The position numbers were made by a program, and so were the translations under genes. Positions 54,495 to 63,054 of a stretch of DNA of 64,000 nucleotides are shown here, in pieces. The stretch lies in NCBI GenBank assembly GCA_022844485.1, contig JALHLQ010000002.1:185416-249415 (forward strand), in the 5' to 3' direction. Within the stretch, counting starts at the first letter, position 1. Each line of letters starts with the position of its first letter. Below the pieces are notes generated by a model. It was not told the DNA's origin. It worked only from the letters and a program-made list of their open reading frames with translations, and did no database searches. This DNA comes from Xanthobacteraceae bacterium (GTDB lineage: Bacteria > Pseudomonadota > Alphaproteobacteria > Rhizobiales > Xanthobacteraceae).

Positions 54495-55514
54495 ATGTTC
54501 CGATCCTTTCGTCTCCGTGTGCTGATGGCGCTGGCTGCCGTTGCGGCGGTGCTCGCATTCACCGTTGTGGAAGCCGATGCGCGCCGAGGCGGCGGCTTCG
54601 GCAGCCGCGGCGCAAAGACCTATAGCGCGCCGCCCCCGACCGCGACCGCGCCCGGCCAGGCCGGTCCGATCAACCGGTCGATGACGCAGCCGGGCCAGAC
54701 GAGCCCGTCCGCCGTGCAGCGGCCCGGAATGGGTCAGCAGCCGGGCGGCTTCTTCAACCGTCCGGGTCTGCTTGGCGGTCTCGCCATGGGCTTCCTTGGC
54801 GCCGGGCTGATCGGACTCCTGATGGGCAATGGGCTCTTCGGTGGCCTCGCCGGCCTTGCCTCGTTCTTCGGTCTGCTGCTGCAGATCGCCCTGATCGGGG
54901 GTGTCGCCTATCTGATCTGGACCTGGTGGCAGCGCCGCTCCCAGCCCGTGCCGGCGACGGTCAGAGCACGCACCCCGCGCGATATGCCCGGCCACATGCG
55001 CGACATGCCCGCGCAGGAGCCGCAGCGGCCCATGGGCCTCGGCGCCCTCGGTGGCGGGCTTGGGCTGGGCGCAAGTGGATCGGCTCCGCAACCCGTTCAG
55101 GCCGGACATGACGAGGTTGGGCTGACCCCCGCGGATTTCGATGCGTTCGAGCGGATACTCGGCGAGATCCAGAGCGCCTACGCGGCCGAGAACATCGACC
55201 GGCTTGGTGATCTGGTCACCCCGGAAGTGCTGTCGTATTTCGCGCAGGAACTGCACGACCACAAGACCCGCGGCGTCGTCAATCGTGTCGACGATGTGAA
55301 GCTCCTGCAGGGCGATCTTGCCGAGGCCTGGCGCGAGGGCAGCACGGAATACGCCACCGTCGCCATGCGCTATGCCATGCGCGACCGGATGGTCGATCGC
55401 GCCAGCGGACGTGTGGTCGAGGGCAACGACGAGCCGGTCGAGGTCACCGAAGTGTGGACCTTCATGCGCCCGCGCGGTGGCGACTGGACCCTATCGGCCA
55501 TCCAGGACGCTTGA
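54495..55514 (+). CDS. Tim44-domain membrane protein
   Basis: The protein of about 339 residues starts MFRSFRLRVLMALAAVAAVL with a hydrophobic N-terminus and an Arg/Gly/Pro-rich linker. Two membrane segments follow (GLAMGFLGAGLIGLLMGNGL and FFGLLLQIALIGGVAYLIWT). The C-terminal Tim44-like domain spans residues ~215-339 (LTPADFDAFERILGEIQSAY; YATVAMRYAMRDRMVDRASG). A bacterial relative, TimA, interacts with membrane proteins in Caulobacter. GGGAGTGAG supports ATG 54495. A strong terminator follows. Confidence 0.88.
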   Translation: MFRSFRLRVLMALAAVAAVLAFTVVEADARRGGGFGSRGAKTYSAPPPTATAPGQAGPINRSMTQPGQTSPSAVQRPGMGQQPGGFFNRPGLLGGLAMGFLGAGLIGLLMGNGLFGGLAGLASFFGLLLQIALIGGVAYLIWTWWQRRSQPVPATVRARTPRDMPGHMRDMPAQEPQRPMGLGALGGGLGLGASGSAPQPVQAGHDEVGLTPADFDAFERILGEIQSAYAAENIDRLGDLVTPEVLSYFAQELHDHKTRGVVNRVDDVKLLQGDLAEAWREGSTEYATVAMRYAMRDRMVDRASGRVVEGNDEPVEVTEVWTFMRPRGGDWTLSAIQDA

Positions 55515-55535
55515 GGCATCGGGCGTCGGTTAAAC

Positions 55536-55561
55536 AAAGCGCCGCGGCAACGCGGCGCTTT
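55536..55561 (+). terminator. Rho-independent terminator after the Tim44-domain gene
   Basis: AAAGCGCCGCG (55536-55546), GCAA tetraloop, CGCGGCGCTTT (55551-55561): a perfect 11-bp stem with GNRA loop followed by TCGTTTT. Confidence 0.9.
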
Positions 55562-55649
55562 CGTTTTGGCCGCACCGGCCGTGATATTGCTCAAAGCGGG
55601 GACGCGCGACGCGTAGGATATTTGGCCGGAACGCCGGAGGATCGTTGCC

Positions 55650-56123
55650 ATGCTGGATCGCTTCATGAGCCGTCGCGCGGCTCTCGCCTTTGTTGTGGGT
55701 GCCACGCTCGTCCCGCTCACCGCGCATGCGAAGCCGGTGCGGCCGCGCGTTGTCGTGCACCGCGACCCAAGCTGCGGCTGCTGCGAAGATTGGGCGGCGC
55801 ATCTGATGGTCGCCGGCTTCCCCGTGGCGATCGTGAATACGACCAAACCGAATGCGGTAAAGCAACGGTTCGGCGTCCCGCAGGATTTGTGGTCGTGCCA
55901 CACGGCCGAGGTCGGCGGGTTCATCGTCGAGGGCCATGTCCCCTCGGCGGCGATCGACCGGCTCCTGGCCGAGAAGCCGAATGCGACCGGTCTTGCCGTC
56001 GCCGGCATGCCGATCGGCTCGCCGGGCATGGAAGGCGGGGAGCCTGAGACCTACGAGGTTGTCCTGTTCGGACCGCAGGGGCGGCGCTCGTTCGCGCGCT
56101 ACCGCGGCGAGCGGGAGCTCTAA
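55650..56123 (+). CDS. DUF411 family secreted metal-binding protein
   Basis: The 157-residue protein has a twin-arginine-like signal peptide (MSRRAALAFVVGATLVPLTA). The mature part has the DUF411 core VVVHRDPSCGCCEDWAAHLM, whose Cys pair could bind copper, and further CHTAEVGGFIVEGHVP and GMPIGSPGMEGG motifs. DUF411 proteins accompany copper-resistance genes elsewhere, though none is seen here. Confidence 0.88.
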   Translation: MLDRFMSRRAALAFVVGATLVPLTAHAKPVRPRVVVHRDPSCGCCEDWAAHLMVAGFPVAIVNTTKPNAVKQRFGVPQDLWSCHTAEVGGFIVEGHVPSAAIDRLLAEKPNATGLAVAGMPIGSPGMEGGEPETYEVVLFGPQGRRSFARYRGEREL

Positions 56124-56204
56124 TTCGGACCGGCCTGTTCGGACGCCGGAACTGCTTTTCCAGATCTTGCTCTCCGAGATGTGAATGGCGCCCATTTCCC
56201 CAAG

Positions 56205-56240
56205 TGTGGTCCGCTGGCGCGTCCGCAACAGCGGACCACA
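56205..56240 (+). promoter_or_regulatory. Perfect 11-bp inverted repeat upstream of the lectin-like gene
   Basis: TGTGGTCCGCT (56205-56215) and AGCGGACCACA (56230-56240) flank 14 bases. The right arm ends just before the ribosome-binding site at ACGGAGAAAG, 13 bases from the start codon. It could be an operator or a leader hairpin controlling translation. Confidence 0.5.
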
Positions 56241-56252
56241 ACGGAGAAAGAC

Positions 56253-56921
56253 ATGTTCAAGGCAGGGACTGCCGCCAGCGTCGCATTGCTCGCGCTCGCC
56301 GGCGCCGCGATGGCGCAGCAGCCAAATCAGATGAGCTTCTTCATTACCAGCCAGGGGACCGGCAAGGGCGCGGACCTCGGCGGGTTGCAGGGCGCGGACC
56401 AGCATTGCCAGACGCTGGCGCAAAACGCGGGCGCGGGGTCGCGCATGTGGCGCGCCTATCTCTCGACGCAGGCGGCGGGCGGCGCGAGCGCGGTGAACGC
56501 GCGCGATCGCATCGGAGGCGGGCCGTGGATGAACGCGAAAGGCGTGGTGATCGCGAAGAATGTCGACGATCTGCATAGCGCCAGCAACAACCTCAACAAA
56601 CAGACGGCGCTGAGCGAGCGGGGCGAGGAGATTCAGGGCCGCGGCGACACGCCGAACCGGCACGATATCCTCACCGGATCGCAGCCCGACGGGCGGGCCT
56701 TTCCGCCCGGGCAGGACATGACCTGCGGTAACTGGACGTCGAGTTCGCAAGGACAGGCGATGGTCGGCCACCATGACCGCATCGGCTTGCGCGACGACGA
56801 CGCATCGAAATCGTGGAACTCCTCGCATCCCTCGCGCGGACCGGATGGCGCCGGTTGCTCGCAGACCGCGCTGCGCGGTACCGGCGGCGACGGCCTGATC
56901 TATTGCTTCGCTGCGAATTGA
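56253..56921 (+). CDS. Secreted lectin-like protein
   Basis: The 222-residue protein has a signal peptide MFKAGTAASVALLALAGAAM ending AQQ. The mature protein begins MSFFITSQGTGKGADLGGLQ, continues GADQHCQTLAQ, and ends DGLIYCFAAN. Four cysteines may form two disulphides. It resembles the small secreted proteins annotated as lectins in Bradyrhizobium-like bacteria, with a C-type-lectin-like fold suggested by G-A-D-x-x-C. Ligand binding is unproven. The longer frame to 56181 places non-signal sequence before the start. Confidence 0.78.
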   Translation: MFKAGTAASVALLALAGAAMAQQPNQMSFFITSQGTGKGADLGGLQGADQHCQTLAQNAGAGSRMWRAYLSTQAAGGASAVNARDRIGGGPWMNAKGVVIAKNVDDLHSASNNLNKQTALSERGEEIQGRGDTPNRHDILTGSQPDGRAFPPGQDMTCGNWTSSSQGQAMVGHHDRIGLRDDDASKSWNSSHPSRGPDGAGCSQTALRGTGGDGLIYCFAAN

Positions 56922-56961
56922 ATCGCGACGCCGCTCGCCCGATTGCCGTCGCTTCGCTCGG

Positions 56962-56989
56962 CACCTCTCTCCGCAAGCGGGGAGAGGTG
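56962..56989. repeat. Pyrimidine-rich palindromic repeat (CTCTCC type), copy 1
   Basis: CACCTCTCTCCGC and GCGGGGAGAGGTG form a 13-bp stem with one wobble pair around AA. It lies between the lectin-like and GST genes. Confidence 0.6.
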
Positions 56990-57014
56990 AGGCGCGGCAC
57001 AAGGTGAGTTTCGA

Positions 57015-57734
57015 ATGAAATACGAACTCTACTATTGGCCCTCCATCCAAGGGCGCGGCGAATTCGTGCGGCTCGCGATGGAGGAGGCGGGCGCGGATTA
57101 CGTCGATGTCGCGCGGCAGGCGGATGCGCGCGGCGGCATGCCGAAGATGATGCGGCTCATTGATGGCGCGCGCGTGAAGACCCCGCCCTTCGCGCCGCCG
57201 TTTCTGAAAGCGGGCGACCTGTTGATCGGGCAGACCGCGAACATCCTGCTGTATCTCGGCGCGCATCATCGTCTCGCGCCGCGCGAGGAGGCCGGATGGC
57301 TGTGGACGCATCAACTGCAACTCACAATCGCCGATTTCCTGGTCGAGATTCACGACACGCATCATCCGATCAGCGTGAACCTCTATTACGAAGACCAGAA
57401 GCGCGAAGCGAAGGCGCGCGCGGCCGACTTCCTGGCCGAGCGCGCGCCGAAATATTTCGGCTACTTCGAGCGTGTGCTGGCGCGCAGCGGCGGTCATTTC
57501 CTGCTCGGCAAGAAGCTCACTTACGCCGACCTCTCGCTGTTCCAGATCGTCGCCGGCCTGCGCTATGCGTTCCCGAAGGCCATGGTGCGGCTCGAGAACA
57601 AGCTGCCGCGCACGCGCGCGCTGCACGACCGCGTCGCCGCGCGCGAGCGCATCGCCACGTATCTCGCCTCGCCGCGGCGCATCGCCTTCAACCGCGAAGG
57701 AATCTTCCGGCACTATCCGGAGTTGGATCGCTGA
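57015..57734 (+). CDS. Glutathione S-transferase family protein
   Basis: The 239-residue protein has an N-terminal thioredoxin-like domain, MKYELYYWPSIQGRGEFVRL, with Tyr/Ser/Gln-Gly-Arg at the glutathione-binding position as in sigma-class enzymes. A QTANILLYLG segment follows, then an all-helical C-terminal domain (LTYADLSLFQIVAGLRYAFP). AAGGTGAG precedes the start. Substrate is unknown. Confidence 0.88.
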   Translation: MKYELYYWPSIQGRGEFVRLAMEEAGADYVDVARQADARGGMPKMMRLIDGARVKTPPFAPPFLKAGDLLIGQTANILLYLGAHHRLAPREEAGWLWTHQLQLTIADFLVEIHDTHHPISVNLYYEDQKREAKARAADFLAERAPKYFGYFERVLARSGGHFLLGKKLTYADLSLFQIVAGLRYAFPKAMVRLENKLPRTRALHDRVAARERIATYLASPRRIAFNREGIFRHYPELDR

Positions 57735-57885
57735 GTTATCCGAAACCGGGTCCCGGCGAGCGGTGCGAGACCCCGGAATGCGCGCCGTCCTGCGCCGCGC
57801 CTACACGCATGCTTCGCGTTCGTGCACGCGGCGTCAAGGGCATACGGGTTAGCGAATGGAGATGACGTGAGGCGTTCGCGCCTGA

Positions 57886-58030
57886 CCCTCACCCGCTCGG
57901 ACTTTGCTGCGCTGGTCTCGCCGACCTCTCCCGCAAGGGGAGAGGGCTCTCGCGTCGCGCGGTGCATTCTGCGCGTTCTTTCCCTCTCCCTCGTGGGAGA
58001 GGGTGGCGCGCGAAGCGCGCCGGGTGAGGG
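57886..58030. repeat. 145-bp element with 10-bp inverted ends and internal hairpins
   Basis: The ends CCCTCACCCG (57886-57895) and CGGGTGAGGG (58021-58030) are perfect inverted repeats. Inside are hairpins at 57925-57945 (CCTCTCCC/GGGAGAGG), 57982-58003 (CCCTCTCCC/GGGAGAGGG) and 58005-58021 (GGCGCGC/GCGCGCC). No coding frame is convincing; it looks like a miniature or REP-type intergenic element. Confidence 0.7.
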
Positions 58031-58070
58031 GGTTTGAGAAACGACACATCCTTATTGCACGTCGAACAAC

Positions 58071-58090
58071 TCTCTGACTAAAGTCAGAGA
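58071..58090 (+). promoter_or_regulatory. Palindromic operator abutting the MarR-GNAT start codon
   Basis: TCTCTGACTAAAGTCAGAGA is a perfect 9-bp inverted repeat around AA, ending directly before the ATG. MarR dimers bind such palindromes, so autoregulation is likely. No ribosome-binding site fits except AGAGA within the palindrome. Confidence 0.7.
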
Positions 58091-59005
58091 ATGGATGCCG
58101 CCCAGATCGGCCAGGTCCGCCGCTTCAATCGTCTCCTCACCCAGCGCATCGGCGCACTGGAGGAGACCTATCTCGACCGCGGGCGGCCGCTCGCGGAGGC
58201 GCGGCTCCTGTTCGAGGTCAGTCCGGAGGGCGCCGACTTGCGCGACTTGCGCGCGAGACTTGGGCTCGACTCCGGTTATCTCAGCCGGCTCTTGCGCTCG
58301 CTCGAGGCGCAGAAGCTCGTGCGGGTGCGGAGCGGTGGCCACGACGGCCGGCGGCGGCGCGTGAGCCTGACGGCCAAGGGGCGGGCGGAGGTCGCGATCT
58401 ACGACCGGCTGTCCGACGACCTGGCGGCGTCGATGCTTTCGCCGCTCGATGCGCGCGCGCGAGAGCGCCTCGTCGGGGCGATGGCCGAGATCGAGCGGCT
58501 GATCCGCGCCGCCGCAGTCGCGGTGCGGGTCGAGGCGCCAAGCAGCGCGGCGGCGCGCTGGTGCCTTGAGCAATATTTCCAGGAGCTTTCGGAGCGGTTC
58601 GAGTCCGGGTTCGAGCACGCCAAAGCCCTGCGGGTGCTCGACGAGGACGTGACGCCGCCCAAAGGTTTCTTCTTCGTCGCCTGGCTCGACGGCGAGCCGG
58701 CCGGCTGCGGCGGGCTCAGGCTCCGCGACGGCGTCGTGGGCGAGGTGAAGCGGATGTGGGTGAAGCCGTCCGCGCGCGGGCAGGGCGTCGCGCGCAAGAT
58801 CCTGCGGACCATCGAAGCGAAGGCGCGCGAGGCGGACCTGACGCGGCTGCGCCTCGACACCAACCGCACGCTGAAAGAGGCGCAGGCGCTCTACCGGAGC
58901 GAAGGCTACCGCGAGGTCGCCCGCTTCAACGACGAACCGTACGCGCATCATTGGTTCGAGAAGCGATTGTGTGGCCAGGGAACGGCTCTAGGAATAAGTT
59001 CATAG
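58091..59005 (+). CDS. MarR-GNAT fusion protein
   Basis: The 304-residue protein has a winged-helix MarR domain at residues ~1-145 (LRARLGLDSGYLSRLLRSLE as recognition region; HDGRRRRVSLTAKGRAEVA as wing). A GNAT acetyltransferase domain covers ~150-295, with VKRMWVKPSARGQGVARKIL containing the acetyl-CoA-binding R/Q-x-x-G-x-G/A loop. Such fusions may sense or modify a small molecule and regulate neighbours. It begins exactly at a palindromic operator. Confidence 0.9.
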   Translation: MDAAQIGQVRRFNRLLTQRIGALEETYLDRGRPLAEARLLFEVSPEGADLRDLRARLGLDSGYLSRLLRSLEAQKLVRVRSGGHDGRRRRVSLTAKGRAEVAIYDRLSDDLAASMLSPLDARARERLVGAMAEIERLIRAAAVAVRVEAPSSAAARWCLEQYFQELSERFESGFEHAKALRVLDEDVTPPKGFFFVAWLDGEPAGCGGLRLRDGVVGEVKRMWVKPSARGQGVARKILRTIEAKAREADLTRLRLDTNRTLKEAQALYRSEGYREVARFNDEPYAHHWFEKRLCGQGTALGISS

Positions 59006-59026
59006 GTGACAGAGGGCTGGAGGTTA

Positions 59027-59044
59027 TATATCAATTCTGATATA
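59027..59044 (+). promoter_or_regulatory. Palindrome upstream of the toxin-antitoxin pair
   Basis: TATATCA-ATTC-TGATATA, a perfect 7-bp inverted repeat, ends seven bases before the toxin start codon. It is a likely operator for the HTH antitoxin and overlaps an AT-rich promoter-like stretch. Confidence 0.6.
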
Positions 59045-59051
59045 AGAGCCG

Positions 59052-59381
59052 ATGAAGCCAGTTTCGTTTCTCGGGGATTCCCTCGACCGAGTGCGCGCCT
59101 TCCCCGACGGGGCTCGTCGGGAGGCCGGTTTCCAGATCGAGCGGCTTCAACGTGGCCTCGCTCCGGACGATTGGAAGCCGATGACAATCGTCGGTCCGGG
59201 AGTTCGTGAAATCCGCGTGAGGGACGCGGCTGGAGCCTTTCGCGTGATTTGCACCGCCACGTTCGCCGACGCCATCTACGTCCTGCATGCCTTCCAGAAG
59301 AAGACGCAGGCGACATCGAAGCGGGATCTTGACCTGGCCAACGCGCGGTTCAAGGAGTTGATGCGGAGGTTGGAGCGATGA
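59052..59381 (+). CDS. higB: HigB-type toxin (Gp49-like, RelE/ParE superfamily)
   Basis: The 109-residue protein has the family pattern LDRVRAFPDGARREAGFQIE, GVREIRVRDAAGAFRVICTA and a C-terminal YVLHAFQKKTQATSKRDLDL. The F-x-K-K-T-x-x-T segment is the DUF891/Gp49-like signature of HigB-type mRNA interferases. It overlaps the antitoxin gene by four bases (ATGA). The toxin is encoded first, as in higBA. Confidence 0.9.
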   Translation: MKPVSFLGDSLDRVRAFPDGARREAGFQIERLQRGLAPDDWKPMTIVGPGVREIRVRDAAGAFRVICTATFADAIYVLHAFQKKTQATSKRDLDLANARFKELMRRLER

Positions 59382-59662
59382 ACGAGCAACGATTTGCAAG
59401 CGTTTGGGACGCAATCGAGGCGTCTCCGACGGAAGCAGCCAATATGAAAGCGCGCGCGGAACTCATGATTGCGATCCGCGAGACCGTCGAAGACTGGAGG
59501 CTCACTCAGGCCAAAGCGGCGAAGCGCCTCGACCTGACCCAGCCGCGCATGAACGATCTCGTGCGCGGGCGCATCAACAAGTTCTCGCTCGACGCACTCA
59601 TGAACCTTGCGGCGCGGGCAGGTCTTGCTGTTCGGGTCGAGGTAACAAAGCCGGCGGCCTGA
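59378..59662 (+). CDS. higA: HigA-type XRE-family antitoxin
   Basis: The 94-residue protein has an HTH region LTQAKAAKRLDLTQPRMNDL followed by VRGRINKFSLDALMNLAARA, typical of HigA-like antitoxins that bind DNA and neutralise the toxin. It overlaps the toxin gene by four bases. The palindrome upstream of the operon is its probable site. Confidence 0.9.
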   Translation: MNEQRFASVWDAIEASPTEAANMKARAELMIAIRETVEDWRLTQAKAAKRLDLTQPRMNDLVRGRINKFSLDALMNLAARAGLAVRVEVTKPAA

Positions 59663-59673
59663 TGGAATTGCGC

Positions 59674-59823
59674 CGTAGCCCCGATTGAGCGAAGCGAATT
59701 TGGGGCGGGCATTCCCGGATGTCGCCGCCGCTCCCTCCGGGCTACGCTTGCTGGTAATGTCGTAGCCCCGATGAGCAAGGCGAAATCGGGGAAGGGCATT
59801 CCCGGATCCGGGCTACGCTTGCT
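59674..59823. repeat. Two tandem copies of a CGTAGCCCCGAT...GGGCTACG repeat
   Basis: Copy 1 (59674-59752) and copy 2 (59761-59823) both begin CGTAGCCCCGAT, contain GGGCATTCCCGGAT and end GGGCTACGCTTGCT. Each has self-complementary ends CGTAGCCC/GGGCTACG. They fill the gap between higA and fumarase and do not encode anything convincing. Confidence 0.75.
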
Positions 59824-59854
59824 ATTGAGCCAAAGGGGTCATTGAGAAGCACTC

Positions 59855-61495
<1,641 letters not shown>

Positions 61496-61499
61496 GCTT

Positions 61500-61522
61500 C
61501 CCCTCTCCCGCGAAGGGAGGGG
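61500..61522. repeat. CTCTCC-type palindromic repeat, copy after fumarase
   Basis: CCCCTCTCCCGCGAAGGGAG with the following GGGG forms an imperfect hairpin directly after the fumarase stop. It may act as its terminator. Confidence 0.45.
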
Positions 61523-61558
61523 GATACAACGTCCTTCGCCGCCTCAGCTCAGTTCAGG

Positions 61559-61699
61559 TCAGATGCGCGCCACCAGCACCATCAGCGCCGAAAGCGCCGC
61601 ATATTTGAGGGCCGAGTCCCAGGACTCGAGCTGATCGACGAAGCCAATTCCCCAGAGAACGGCGGCGACCGCGGCCGCCCCATACAACGCGTAGCGCAT
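61559..61699 (-). CDS. Small hydrophobic protein, hypothetical
   Basis: The 46-residue protein begins MRYALYGAAAVAAVLWGIGF and is followed by a second hydrophobic stretch (ALKYAALSALMVLVARI). GGTGGGG precedes ATG 61699. Such small two-segment proteins occur in Hyphomicrobiales, but I cannot name it. The frame extends to 61792 with non-hydrophobic sequence. Existence is plausible, not certain. Confidence 0.5.
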   Translation of the reverse strand: MRYALYGAAAVAAVLWGIGFVDQLESWDSALKYAALSALMVLVARI

Positions 61700-61870
61700 G
61701 ACAAACCCCACCTGGACGCAACCCGACAACCCGGACGCGAACTTCTTTGTTCCTGCAAGAAGAGTTCCACTGCATCGGCGCAGGAAAAGCAAGTCGTCCG
61801 GGGACGCCTTACGACGATGTGATGAGCCGCGGACCCTGCTAAGCTCATCCGATCAGTCGGGGAGGGAGAC

Positions 61871-62863
61871 ATGGACGATGACCGCGGATCGCTTGAAGTC
61901 ACGACACGGCGCACGCTGCTCGCAGCCGCCGCGGCGGCCGGCACGATGATGGCGGGGTCGGCTCTGGCGCAGACCGCGCCGCGCGAAAAGGGCCCGCGGG
62001 TCTGGCTCGATCTCGATCAGGCCGAGCTCGACGCGGCCTACGACCAGACGAAATACGCGCCGAACATCCAGCAGGTGCTGCGCCGTTACGCCTGGGCGAG
62101 CGAGGAGGCGCGCAAGCGCACGGGCGCGCCGCAGCGCATCCCCTACGGCCCGACCCCGATCGAGGCGCTCGACCTCTATGTGACCAAGAGGCCGAACGCG
62201 CCGGTGAACGTCTTCCTCCATGGCGGGGCCTGGCGGCAGCGACCGGCCAAGGACTATGCATTCCCTGCGGAAATGATGGTCAATGCCGGCGCGCATCTCG
62301 TCGTGCCGGATTTCACCTCGGTCGAGGAGACCGGCGGCGACCTGATGCCGATGGCCGAGCAGGTCCGGCGCGCGGTGGCCTGGACCCACAGGAACGCCGC
62401 AAGCTTCGGCGGCGACCCGAACCGCATCTATGTGTCCGGCCACTCGTCAGGCGCACACCTCGCCGGCGTCGTGCTCACCACCGACTGGGCGAAAGAGGGC
62501 CTGTCGCGCGACCTCGTCAAAGGCGGCCTGTGCGTCAGCGGCATGTACGACCTGAAACCGGTGCGGCTGTCGGCGCGCTCGTCCTACGTGAAATTCACCG
62601 ACGCGGCCGAGGAGGCGCTTTCCTCGCAGCGCCACCTCGACAAGCTCAACGCGCCGGTGATCGTCGCCTATGGCACGCTGGAGACGCCGGAGTTCCAGCG
62701 GCAGTCGCGCGATTTCGCGGCGGCGGTGAAGGCGGCAGGCAAGCCGGTTCAGCTTCTCGTCGGCGAGCATTACAACCACTTCGAAATCCTGGAGACGATG
62801 GCAAGCCCCTACGGTCTCATCGGCCGCGCCGCGCTCGAGCAGATGAACCTCGCCCCGGCGTGA
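61871..62863 (+). CDS. Secreted alpha/beta hydrolase, formamidase-like
   Basis: The 330-residue protein has a twin-arginine signal (TRRTLLAAAAAAGTMMAGSA). The alpha/beta hydrolase motifs are the oxyanion HGGAWR and nucleophile GHSSGAH; the acid appears in VIVAYGTLETPEFQ and the His in GEHYNHFEIL. Similarity is to kynurenine formamidase-like and carboxylesterase-like enzymes of the BD-FAE group. The acid residue is Glu where Asp is more usual. GGAGGGAG precedes the start. Substrate is unknown. Confidence 0.85.
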   Translation: MDDDRGSLEVTTRRTLLAAAAAAGTMMAGSALAQTAPREKGPRVWLDLDQAELDAAYDQTKYAPNIQQVLRRYAWASEEARKRTGAPQRIPYGPTPIEALDLYVTKRPNAPVNVFLHGGAWRQRPAKDYAFPAEMMVNAGAHLVVPDFTSVEETGGDLMPMAEQVRRAVAWTHRNAASFGGDPNRIYVSGHSSGAHLAGVVLTTDWAKEGLSRDLVKGGLCVSGMYDLKPVRLSARSSYVKFTDAAEEALSSQRHLDKLNAPVIVAYGTLETPEFQRQSRDFAAAVKAAGKPVQLLVGEHYNHFEILETMASPYGLIGRAALEQMNLAPA

Positions 62864-62947
62864 GCGAGCCGGAGCGCAACCGCCGCGCGGTGCAGACGGC
62901 GAATATGACTTGGCCGTCCGCAAAAGGCTCGACCACAGGAGATCGCC

Positions 62948-63010
62948 ATTCCTCCCAAAGCCGTCGTCTCCTGGAGCACGGGCAAGGATAGCGCGTTTGC
63001 GCTTGCATGA
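62948..63010 (+). pseudogene. Remnant of a PP-loop (DUF71/diphthine-ammonia-ligase-like) ATPase gene
   Basis: Translation from ATT at 62948 gives a 20-residue peptide, IPPKAVVSWSTGKDSAFALA, ending at TGA 63008. S-x-G-K-D-S is the PP-loop nucleotide-binding motif, and VVSW-S-x-GKDS-A is the N-terminal signature of DUF71-type ATPases. An AGGAG lies at 62936-62940, eight bases from the ATT, where an ATG would be expected. The remaining ~200 codons are missing. It looks like a decayed gene. Confidence 0.7.
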
Positions 63011-63054
63011 GGCCCGGAATCCCCGGCCGCGCTCCGCTCGCCGCGGGATAAACT

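Larger units (their letters stand above)
57735..58090. other. Intergenic region with nested palindromic element
   Basis: This 356-base gap has no credible gene. Its second half is occupied by the 145-bp element at 57886-58030 and by the operator touching the MarR-GNAT start codon. Confidence 0.6.

Noticed and set aside
59674..59823. CRISPR array after the toxin-antitoxin genes
   Set aside because: Only two long, imperfect tandem copies; no short regular repeats and unique spacers, and no cas genes.
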